64,000 nt of DNA from NCBI GenBank assembly GCA_030144725.1, contig JASKMD010000009.1:1753457-1817456 (forward strand), given 5' to 3'. The DNA is from Haematococcus lacustris (taxonomy: Eukaryota > Chlorophyta > Chlorophyceae > Chlamydomonadales > Haematococcaceae). A program made the translations under genes and the position numbers. The notes beneath the pieces were generated by a model, which saw only the letters and a list, made by a program, of their open reading frames with translations, did not search any database and was not told the DNA's origin. Each line of letters opens with the position of its first letter. Positions within the stretch are counted from its first letter, which is position 1. Below, piece after piece: positions 10,830 to 20,400 of this stretch.

Positions 10830-11613
10830 ATGGGGGGTAAAAGGCTGAGCCCGAAGAAGCGCCAGCACCTGCAAAAGCTGCATGCCTCACCCAAGGCGGG
10901 GTTTAAATGCTGCCCTAGTGGCTTAAAGGCTCAGATGAAGAAGGCCCAGGGTGAGACTATGCAGTTACGGGCAGAAGTTGAGCGGCTCCACCAGCAGCTC
11001 GATGATGCGATGGCAGATTTCCAGCAGGTGCAGGCAGACATGGAGCAGCTGCAGGCAGCACACCAAGAGGTGCAGGGTGAGAATGAGTCATTGGAGCAGC
11101 TGGCTGAGGAGCGCACCTATGCAATCCAGATGCTGCAGCAAGACAAGCGCCGGCTGTCCCTTGCGCTACGCAACATCCGCCGCTGCCGTGTAAGCGGCCC
11201 CCGGCTCACCCGGCATCAGCGGCAGCTAATGAACATCCTGATGCGGCACCAGGTGTCACCAGAGGTGCTGCAGCGGTGTGCTGAGGGTGGCTATGGCATC
11301 CCGTCAGGCACTGCAGCCCAGCAGCCCTGCCCATCTCCTGACCCACCCGCGTTCACCACCAACTTCATTCTCACGCAAGTGGGGCGCTGTGGGAAGCCTG
11401 CAGCCAGGACAGCGGCATACCTCGCACAACACTACCTCAGCACAGCCAGGCTGGTGCTGCAGACACAGGTCAGCCGCCGCAAGCTGTCCATGTGCAGAGA
11501 GCTGTTCGTGAATGAGCAATGCCTGGTGCCAAACCCACACCGACCTGGGCAGAGCACCACTGTGGGGCGGCAGTTGCGCGTGGTAGCCAAGTACCTGAAG
11601 AGCAAGACCCTTG
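10830..11613 (+). CDS. element-associated coiled-coil protein, unknown function
   Basis: Open frame from ATG in a good context (ACCACCATGG) to a probable splice donor at 11613 (CTTG then GTGAGG). The frame itself stays open to 11666 through a GGGCT repeat. Residues 1-30 are basic (RLSPKKRQHLQKLH). Residues 35-115 form a long heptad-like coiled coil (MKKAQGETMQLRAEVERLHQ and onward). A second part has RHQRQLMNILMRHQVSPEVL, then FILTQVGRCGKPAARTAAYL and SRRKLSMCRELFVN. A possible internal donor (GTAAGC at 11189) lies between the parts. I do not recognise the family. Its place between blocks Y and X, both repeated at 3307-4262, marks it as cargo or machinery of the mobile element. It is absent from the left copy. 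Confidence 0.5.
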
Positions 11614-11937
11614 GTGAGGCTGGGCTGGGCTGGGCTGGGCTGGGCTGGTCTGATCACCTGATTTAAGGCACATGTATCAGCTGGCTCTAGCTGCAATCGC
11701 TACCCAAGGGCAGGCTGCCCCAGCTCAAGGTAGCGAGCTAGGTGCAGCAGCGCCGGCTCCTGGCTTCACGCTACGCAAGCGTACCACACCTGCTGGGTTG
11801 GGGCTGCCCAAGACAGCTGCCAAGCGCAAGCGGTGACCCACGAGACATAGTTAGACAGGCCCCCAGCGCCAACTCAGGTTGTGAAGTGCGCAACAGAGGC
11901 TGTAGCGGTCACCTCTCCCAACCGCACCTGCCAACCG

Positions 11938-12267
11938 CCTTCGTGCCACATTCCCGCAATCGTTTTCCGATCCGACTGCTTCTGCCGATGCGCATGCTCG
12001 TGTAGAGCAACCTAAGCGGCGCGGGTGGTCGCAGCGATGACAGCATGCCCCGAACCGGCTCAAATTTGAATTACTAACTTTCATGCTTTGCTGTGCACGG
12101 CCTACTGACTGGATGATTATTCTGGATGGGTGAAAGATAGCTGGCTGGGTTGGCTACATACTGAGCCAGCTAGCATTAAATTTGGCGCAGCGAGTGCAGA
12201 GTTACAGCCGTTCTACTACCAGGGGTCGGTTTACTGTCATTTTTTGAATGTTGGGAGCGCCTGACCG
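11938..12267 (-). repeat. block X, right copy
   Basis: Inverted partner of 3307-3633. Its outer edge (GCGCCTGAC at about 12259-12267 on +) is followed by sequence unlike the left flank. Confidence 0.75.
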
Positions 12268-12516
12268 TACTGTGACACGCCATTGAATCGCTGCCATCGC
12301 AGACCGCTATGGCCTGCTTGCCGACCATCATGTCGTTAGTTAGCAGCACAGTAATCTGCAGCCTGGGCCACAGACTGTCAACAGGTTTGAGCCGCCATGT
12401 GCAAGCACAACTGCATGGAAGTGTCTGTGCGTCCTGCAGGCTTTGGACCGCTGTCACCTGCAAGCCGCCATCACACTAGGGTATCCTTCTGCGATTCATG
12501 CCAGTTCCAACAGGGA
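12268..12516. other. spacer, nothing recognised
   Basis: Between block X and the 3' region of the Fanzor-like relic. It may still belong to either element. Confidence 0.4.
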
Positions 12517-12704
12517 GTCCTATGACTCAGGAAAAGGCAGGCAACACCTAGCCATCCCCATTCCCTCCGCCCCCGCGGAGCAACATGGTCGCCTACCACC
12601 TACAGCATTGCCTGACCCCGGAGGGCTATGACGTAGAGTTGGCATGACAAAACATGCACTGATTGAAAGCTGATGACAGCTCAAGATAGGGGGGACACAC
12701 ACTA
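12517..12704 (-). ncRNA. conserved 3' region of Fanzor-like relic A (candidate guide-RNA scaffold)
   Basis: Downstream of the stop codon (12702-12704), this relic matches the region after the stop of relic B (22121-22315). Shared landmarks in sense order are GGCACAGT(A/G)GTGTG, GAGCTGT, ATAGCCCT, GTCAGGCAAT and GTGTAGGTGGTAGGCG-like sequence. About 60 bases later in both comes a hairpin with GAGTC/GACTC-type arms. Relic A also has a GC-rich hairpin (TCCGC/GCGGA) between them. TnpB and Fanzor guide RNAs often derive from the 3' end of the element (established knowledge). That this block is such an RNA is inference. Confidence 0.35.
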
Positions 12705-12769
12705 CTGTGCCCCAGCAGGCTGCTGCTGCTGCTGGGCCTTGGGTGGCTTGTCTCGCAGCCGCTTGTAGC

Positions 12770-12932
12770 TAGGGCACGCCCATAGAATTCTAGGTGGCTC
12801 GGAAACCTAGAGATTTTTCCTGAGCCTAGAAACCTAGAAATAGAATTCTAGGTTGGCCGGCTGGAAACCTAGAAATTTTTCCTGAGCCTAGAAACCTAGA
12901 AATAGAATTATAGGTTGGCCGGTCGCGCCTTA
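12770..12932. mobile_element. 163-bp hAT-type MITE inside relic A
   Basis: Flanked by the 8-base direct repeat CTTGTAGC at 12762-12769 and 12933-12940. Ends are TAGGGCACGCC on the left and, read inward, TAAGGCGCGACC on the right. The interior is two and a bit copies of a ~62-base unit with GAATTCTAGGT, GGAAACCTAGA and TTTTTCCTGAGCCTAGAAAC. Relic B (about 22070-22090) shows the uninterrupted coding sequence, an empty site. An 8-base duplication and TA(G/A)(A/G)G ends fit the hAT superfamily. Confidence 0.8.
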
Positions 12933-13357
12933 CTTGTAGCCCAGGCCAGGGTACTCCTTGCCCTTGGCTGGCAGCTTCCCCTGCTCTGGCCAGTAGCACA
13001 GCTCCAGCGGTCGCCACTTGCTCTCCCCAATGCGCTGCATGTTCAGCGCTGCATTGCAGTGCCTGTCCAGCCACCTGCTTGGCTGTGGTGCTGGCTTTGC
13101 CTTGGCAGCCTTGCCCTGGGCCTTGGTGGGCTCAGCTGCCGGCTCAGCCTTGGTGCGCTTGCTGCGCTTGGCTGGCAGGGGAGTGCTGGGCCCAGGCTCT
13201 GAGGCTGCTGGCTGTGAGGCTTTCTGGCTGCTGCGTGGGGTCTGTGGGGGCTTGCGTGGGGCCACTACAGGGCACACATTATGCCCCGCACCGGCTGGTC
13301 CGCTGCTGGCTCCAGGCTGGGCGCACTAGGCGGTGTTCCACCTGACCTGCTGGTGGC

Positions 13358-13605
13358 TAGAGCGCGACTGGTTAAACTAACTTCCTGATGTTTTGGGTTT
13401 AACCACATCTTTAACCAATCTTTAACATACCCGTTTTGCTACCCTGGGACTGCTTCTCACTGGCTACTTCTGCCGGCATAGTGTCGCTGGGTGCATTGCC
13501 GTGTCGCGACCAGAACGACAGCAAAAAGGGACTCGTGTCGCGACCAAACGGTCAACTTTAACAATCGGTTTAACACTAACCTTTAACCAGTCCGGTCGCG
13601 CTCTA
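13358..13605. mobile_element. 248-bp hAT-type MITE inside relic A
   Basis: Flanked by the 8-base direct repeat CTGGTGGC at 13350-13357 and 13606-13613. The inverted ends are TAGAGCGCGACTGGTTAAAC and TAGAGCGCGACCGGACTGG, the second with a four-base insertion. The interior has two TGTCGCGACCA motifs and several TTTAAC words. The homologous position near 63838 in the better Fanzor copy is continuous, an empty site. The ends resemble those of the MITE at 12770-12932. Confidence 0.85.
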
Positions 13606-13734
13606 CTGGTGGCTTCCAGCCTGCAGGCCTGGTGGCCCTGCGTTTGTTCAGCTGCCTCTCACAGGGCTGCTGGCCATTCATTGCTGAGCTGACCCGGCTG
13701 GTACGGTGCTCATCCACAAGCACCACCCTGCCAC

Positions 13735-13795
13735 TCACTCTTACACCTCCAAAGGGCACTCACTAAGGGCACCTCCAAAGGGCACACAGTGGAGG
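13735..13795 (-). repeat. 13-base repeats marking the 5' part of relic A
   Basis: Two units of CCTCCAAAGGGCAC around a CACTCACTAAG interruption. In the sense of the Fanzor gene this reads GTGCCCTTTGGAG...GAGTGAGTG, as at 61842-61887 upstream of the better copy. It therefore marks the 5' non-coding part of the element. Confidence 0.6.
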
Positions 13796-14449
13796 AGGGG
13801 GGGTACATCTATCGGTATCTATTGGCTGAGAAATACAACATGCTAGCAGGCATGGTGGAGTCATACCCACTCATACTCATACCAACTCTGCTCAGTACAA
13901 CTACCCTGATGCAACATGGAACCGGGAACGGTCTGTGGGTAGTTCCACTCAACTACAATTCATTGTAGCTTTCTTGATAACACCCCGATTTTCCCCGATA
14001 ACTAAGTTATCGAGAATCCAGCTCACACCCCGATTTTCCCCGATAACCACGTTCCCTACCAGACCATTGGGCATCTCATCAAAACTAATAGCTTGATGCT
14101 TGAAAGGCTGACAGCCTGATAAGCCACTAGGCCCTATGTCTTGTTGCGGGCTCAGCCATCCTCTGCTCGCTCAGATGGTACTCTGCAGCTCAGTGCAACC
14201 TCTGCCTGGCCTTGGGCAGTCGGTCACTGACCATCTGCTACTCCTTGCCTCACAGCCCTCCCAGCGGCACAGCTCCAGGGAGTGCTACACACTGTCCCCA
14301 ATGAGTTGGGAGTTGAGGTAGGGGTTGGTGTCACGGTGAGCTGCACCTGAGGCCCCTCTGCTCAGAGCTCAGTGCCAAGCTGGCCATCAGGGAGAGCCGT
14401 GTTGTCGCTGTGCTGTGTTGGCGTGGCTGCAGTGAGGTACCCACAGCCC
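13796..14449. other. 3' flank of DRC2 and spacer
   Basis: No gene. CACCCCGATTTTCCCCGATA occurs twice, at about 13981 and 14026. Between the two copies is a GATAACTAAGTTATC palindrome. The 3' UTR of DRC2 must lie next to 14449. Confidence 0.5.
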
Positions 14450-17400
14450 TCAGGCCCGCGCCTGGCCTCCAGCTGCTGCTGCATTGACGGCCACCAGCTG
14501 GGGTGCAGCCTGCTGGGCCCGCATGGCCAAGGCTTGCTGGCGAGCCTTGTTGCGTTCGGCAAGTGTGACCTACAGCAGGCCAGGTCAAGCCCACTAGGTC
14601 ATAGAGCAGGCTGGTGGCAGGGGAGGGTGACAAGAAGCAAGGGAAGGTGGCAAGGACAGGTGACGGGTGGGGGCAGATGGAAGGGGCCAGCATGAGGCCA
14701 GGCCAAGGCAGGCACAGTCACGTTTCGTGATGTCGCTGTCTCCTATTGCTGCCTGGTGACACTTTAGAGTGGCAAGTGTGGTAACCCAGCCCAGCCAGTG
14801 TGGTTGCCCAGTCCACTCAGCCTGTCTGGCCCCTGCCTGCTGGCCGCTGGCTTGGCCTTGTCTGTTCACCACACCTGCAGCCGGTTGTTCACCACCAGCA
14901 GGGGATTGATGGGGTTGTTCAGCACGTCGTCATTGACACTGATGCCGTCCAGGTACTGCTTCAGAATAGACCTGAGGCAGGCGGGGCCAGGTTTAGGTCA
15001 CCAACCTGGTATGGTTACCACATAATGAGAGGTCCTCAGCTATGCGACCATGAACATCTGCATGTGCTTGTACTGCAAAAAGTGCTCCAGCTCTCAATCG
15101 ACAATGCCCTAGCATGGTTGAAAAGGAGCGCATGGTTAACAGCCATCTGCTCAGTCGAAAAGGTGGGAGGGGCCCTGAGACAGTCCACAACCATCTGCTC
15201 AGCATATGCACCCATGATGCACCCCTGGTGCAGGACAAGTGAGGGCGGGCTAAGGAGCTGAGGAGTCTGAGTGTGGTGGGTTGGGAAGGTGCGAAAGGCA
15301 GGGCAGCTGGACATGGTGGGGTGTTGTTGCGCTAGGGTAGTCGGGCCTCCCTGCCAGTTACCTACCTACCAGTTGCTTACCCAGCTTGTGCAATTCACTC
15401 ATGCCAGCCCAATGCACCAAGGCGACTAGAACTCGGACCAGGCTAGGAGGGCAGCATGCGCCCTGTATCACAGCCACTGATACAGCTTCTAGTGAAGGGC
15501 AGGAGGTGGGTGGGGCTCTGGTCCAGCCCCTCACCTGAGGTCTGCGTTCTCTTTCTCCAGCCGGCTCTTCTCCCTGTCAATCGCTGTCTTGTCCAGCAGT
15601 GCTTTGTTGTAGCGGCGGAAGAAGCGGTTGAGGTAGTCCCACTCCTCCACCTCCGCGCCAGTGTCGTCCAGGCCCTGTGGCCAGCCCACACCACACCACA
15701 CAGGGCATAAACATTACCACCACCACCACCACCACCACCACCACCACCACCACCATCGTATTGATGATGTGTAGCACACAGGGAACCATCATCATCACCA
15801 TCACCACCTCCACCGTCACATTGACGATACATGACGCAATTGACCGCCGGTGGCGACGCTGCAGCACAAATGAACAATGACTCCACTGGCCGGGCTGAGG
15901 CTAAGGCTTGATGCGGGCAAGCGCAGTGGTGCAAGGTAGCATTGGTGCGGAGTGTTGGTGGATGTCAAGGTGTAGGATAGGGCAGTGCGGTGCGCTGCGG
16001 GCTGCAGCTGGGGTGGGTGGCTGCTGCTGGGACCTGAGCCAGGCAGGCCCAGCAGCTGCTCAGTCAGGTCAGCATCACCAGGTACCATGGGTGCCCTCAC
16101 TGCTGGCACAGTGCTGATAGCCGGCATCACCAGCTGCCCAAGTGCAGCAGCACAGCTTTGAGCCGGCCCCAAAGGCTTGGAGCTGGGTCCAACATCCAGC
16201 CACCCACCTTTGCCCACCCTCCCGGCCCCACCTCCCTGCAGGGCCAAGGCAGCAGGGGTAGCACTAGGCAGTCATGCCCACCTGGGCACACATGCGGGGC
16301 TTGGCTGTCCCTCCCACACTAGGTGCAGCCTTGGCAGCTGGCTGCAGCGACCCAGGGCCCTGCAGGGATTCTGCTCCTGCTCCAACCGCTGCCTGCTCTG
16401 CGTGCTTGCTGCCGGGACCCCCGCCATCCTTCTGCTCGACAGTGGCAGGGTTGAGGCTGCTGTCGGCGGCCTCTGAGGCCACTTGCGCCTCAACCTCCGC
16501 GTACAGAGCCTCGGCCTGGAGGGGGGTGGGCAAGCAGGGCAGCACGGGGCAGGTGGGAGGCACACACTTGATAAGCCCCTTGAAAGGTGGGTGGCAGGTG
16601 GGTGGGAGCAAGGTGGGTGATGAACACTGCTGTAGCTTTACAGCACCTAGAGTCAGAGCATGTGTCTGCAGGGTTGATGTGTTTCAGGTGAGGGTTCGAG
16701 TAGCTGGAGGCCCAGCTGCTGTGCTGTGTACCAGACTTGAGCATGAGCTCTGACGGTGTCTTGGCCGCAGCCGCAGTCGTCACCCCTGACATGGGCGACC
16801 CTGGCGGACCCTCATAGCTCATAGCAGGCTGCTGGTCACACCACCAGGCTGCTGGTCACACAACCAGAGGAGCGAAGAGCCTACCCCTTCCAGCGTGGTT
16901 CTGGCCTACTCTGACCACCGTGTCCGCCCTTGCCTACCCTGGCCGCAGCATGATGCTGGTTGCTCTATGAGTAGGGAACAGCCACCCCTCTCCTACCCAC
17001 CCTACCCGCTGTACCTGACTGGCCACCCCAATGCTGGTGTCTCACCTGTTGTGGGACCATGAAGGGGAGCACCTTCTCCTGCTCCGTCTCGTACTTGCGG
17101 CACAGCTCACACAGCTTGAGCACTGTCTCGACAGTGGCCTGCTTGGCACTCAGCTCAGTCATGGCAGCGTGGCTGCTCAAAGTCAGGGCTTTCAGACGCT
17201 CACCCTGCACAAGCACCAGGGTCGCCAGAGGCTTAACAGGGCGGTGTGAGCATCTTCACCATGGCTCATCATGTCAATCGTCATGAATCAGCATGTAGCT
17301 ATAATGTTGACATTATGACACAGCGGTCACCAACGAGGCCATCAGCAGGCCACCAAGCAGCAGGGTGGCATTACGGCCACCAAAGCAACGGGGGTTGCCA

Positions 17401-20400
17401 GGGGATGGAGGTTAGATGCATACGTATGCATGCACAGCATTATGTCTAAGAGAGCCATGTTGATGGCTGGGGAGTACAAAGATGGTGAAAAGTAAGTGCA
17501 GAGTTTGTTTTTGGGCGACCCATATCTTGGACCATGACCATGCCCACTAAACAATCTGCCTGCCCAAATCGCCATGAGCCTCTGCCTTGCATGCTGTCAT
17601 CTCACCTGCACAGCCCTGAAGTGGTCCATGCCTGACTTGAGGTGAGTGTAGTGCCGGGTCATGATCTCCTTCTCCGACCGCAGCGCCTTGTTGCGCTCCT
17701 CCCACTCCCTGCATGTCCATCATGCATTGGCCAACTTCACACAACACATCAATTTCACCTGAACACTGCCCATAACACAGGAACGCTGTTTAAGCATTGA
17801 AGTTGGTGGTGGTGAAGCTGGTGATGAAAGGCAGCAACAGCCCACTTTGCATAACTTGAAAACTGGCCTAGGCTGATGGTGGTGGTAAGGGGTGTTGCTG
17901 GATGGCTGTGGTGGCAGCAGCGGAAGCAGCCTTGGTGACCGCTGGCTGTGTCAAGCCCAGCCCAGCATAGCCCTGCCCTTTACCGCACCCGCCTGCTGTT
18001 GGTGGCAATCTTTGTGCGCCAATGCTGCAATGCCTCTTGCAGTCGGATCAGCTTGCGCATGCGCTTCTCAATCACGCGCGCGGCTTGTGCATCATTGCGC
18101 GTCAGCTGCTTGAAGGCCAGCGTGCGGTGCTCAGTGCTCTCCAGATAGGCTTTGTGGGCCTGCAGAGCAGCCGAGGCAGAGCCAGGGTCAGCCAGGGGTA
18201 TGGGGTAATGGGAAACGGGGGTTACGGCAGGTCAGGCAGAGCCTTCAACTCATCTCTGAGTGAAGGGCGTGCATAGGCAGGGCAGAGTGAGAGAGATGTG
18301 ACAAGCCTGACAGTGCCACCATCCTGCTGTTTGCTTGCTTGCCTGCCACAGCTGCTGCTGCTTTCCTAATGTCCTACGCCTCCATCTCATCTCTGGCGAC
18401 CCTCCAGCTGTCCCTGAGCCACCACCCCTAGTTTGTTTCCCTTCTTTGCTTTCCATTCAGCCTCCCTTTTGAGTTGGTTTACCTTTCAGGGTTGGCTTGT
18501 TTCCACCCAAGCCCTGCCTCCTATGACCTGATCTGACCTGGCATGACGTTACCTGGCCCAGCCTGACCACGGCACCCAATGTGCCATGTGCGTTTTGTGC
18601 GCAGTCCTGTCAACATGGGTAGCATGGCCGCTGCCTGACCTGCTCAAAGTGGCGCTCCAGCTCCTCTATGATGCCCTCCAGCTGGATCTTGAGCACGTTG
18701 TACTCCTCGCTGTTGCGGTTCTTGATCTCCTCCCTCTGAGCCTCAAACTCCTGGGCAAGGGCGGCAGCACAGTGCACACAGGCAGCCCAGCTCAGCAGCC
18801 CAGCTAGAGTTTGGGCAACGCAGCACTATGAGGGCAGCATGAGACAAGGAGCATGAGTGGAGGGCAGGCGCCGCCACAGGAAGGAGGGGAGGGGTGTTGG
18901 AGTAAGTCGGTTGGTGTCGGAGTGCTGCCTTTAAAGGGCCACCACAACACACATGTCGTGCTGTTAGTGCCGGTGCAGTCAGCTTGGCTTGGCCTCATCT
19001 CATACTAGGGGTACTGGGGCCCTGCTAGGTGCTAGGTGGCTCACCTAGCTGGGGCTCACCTGGCGCCTGGGGCTCACCTGGCGCGGGCTCTGTCACCTGC
19101 CACTCTGTCACCTGCCACTCTGTCACCTGCCACTCACCTGACGCAGCTCATTCTCAGCGTCTGCAAACTCCTGCTCCATGGCTGCGATCATGTCTGCCAT
19201 GTCCTTCTTCTGACGCACGTGGCTGTTGCAAATCTCTGTTCGTTCCCTGCGCCAACACAGCACACCAGACAGCAGCATGAGCACAGCAGTGGCAACTGCC
19301 CAGACCTGCTTACATGTAGCAGCAGCAGCAGCAGCAGCAGCATATGGCTGCATCATTGTACAAGCCGATACAGTACCACAACAGGTGATAATAATGATGA
19401 GGAGGAGGAGGAAGAACGCGTATACTAAGCAATGACAGTATAAACAATGCTCAAGCACCCTTTCCCTAGCTCCTGACCTCCTGCCCACTCAGCCTCCTTC
19501 CACCCCTGCCAGCTGGCCTGCCTGGCCCCTGCCCTGCCAGCTGCGCTGCCGGCCACTGCGCTGCCCGCCTGCTCCCCTGGCTCCCCGGGGCGCTCACGCG
19601 TCAAACTCCTCCTCCAGTGCACGCAGGTCAGCAGCAAACTCCTGCTCCCGGGCCCTCATGCGCTGATACTGCAGGTCCAGCATGTTGTCCATGACCAGCA
19701 TGTGGGCACGTACTGCCATGCCGTACTGCTCCTCAGCTTCCTCCAGGTCCCGGTCAAGCATCTGTGAGGGTCAGTGTTGCGGGATACAAGGGGTGCAGGG
19801 TCGAGGGGTGCAGGGGATGCTGGGCTGAGAGGGGTGAAGGGAAGATGCCAGTGGGGATGAAGTGAAGGGCGGGTGGTGGGTGGTGGGGAGTGCATGGGAG
19901 GTGGTGAGAGAGGGGGAGGGAAGGGGAGTGAAGTAGAGGTGCATGGAAAGATGGGGATGATGTAGGATTGGAGGGGAGTGAGGCAATGAAAGGGTGGTGA
20001 GGGAGGTAGGGAGGTGTGTGTGTGGGTACAGGGGAGATGAGAATGGGAGGGCCAAGGAGAAGGAGGCAGTTGAGGAGGAGAGGGAGGTGGGGTGCTGGCT
20101 GTGTAACGGCTGGCAGCGGCAGCGCTGGTGTTGTGGGAGCAGAGGAGACTAGAATGGTGCCAGTCATCAAGTAGCGGTGTGACCCAGTACTCGGTCCCTT
20201 GGTGCCCCGGACCTGCACAATGGCGTCCTTGCGGTCCACCTCCCTCTCATGGTTTTGGCTCAGCACTTCAATCTCCCGCCGCAGCTCCTCCACCTACACC
20301 CAGCAGACGCTGGGCACCAGGTTGGCAGCAAACCCAGTCAGGTGCCAAATGTGGTGAGGAAGTAGCCCAGGTAGAGTACCAGCCCGATGGCTTGACAGTG

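Larger units (their letters stand above)
12702..13733 (-). pseudogene. Fanzor/TnpB-like nuclease relic A, 5'-deleted, with two nested MITEs
   Basis: Matches the C-terminal half of the better copy at 63554-64000. With the insertions 13358-13605 and 12770-12932 removed, it runs from VVLVDEHRTSRVSSA through PCERQLNKRRATRP, the MCP...APRKPP region and a Lys/Ala/Pro-rich linker to [20 protein letters not shown]. It ends GYKRLRDKPPKAQQQQQ and a TAG stop. VDEHRT and the DRHCNAALN segment resemble the RuvC-II/III part of TnpB-family nucleases (inference from motif order). Compared with the 63.9-kb copy it lacks single bases near GVRGMMWC and in the preceding AGCCAGC..GACC, so the frame is broken. Sequence 5' of 13733 jumps directly to the upstream 13-base repeats, so the middle of the gene has been deleted. 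Confidence 0.7.

Noticed and set aside
15443..15934. Gly/Val/Asp-rich minus-strand ORF
   Set aside because: Overlaps the true DRC2 exon 15674-15535 in the wrong frame and reads through a CCA repeat.
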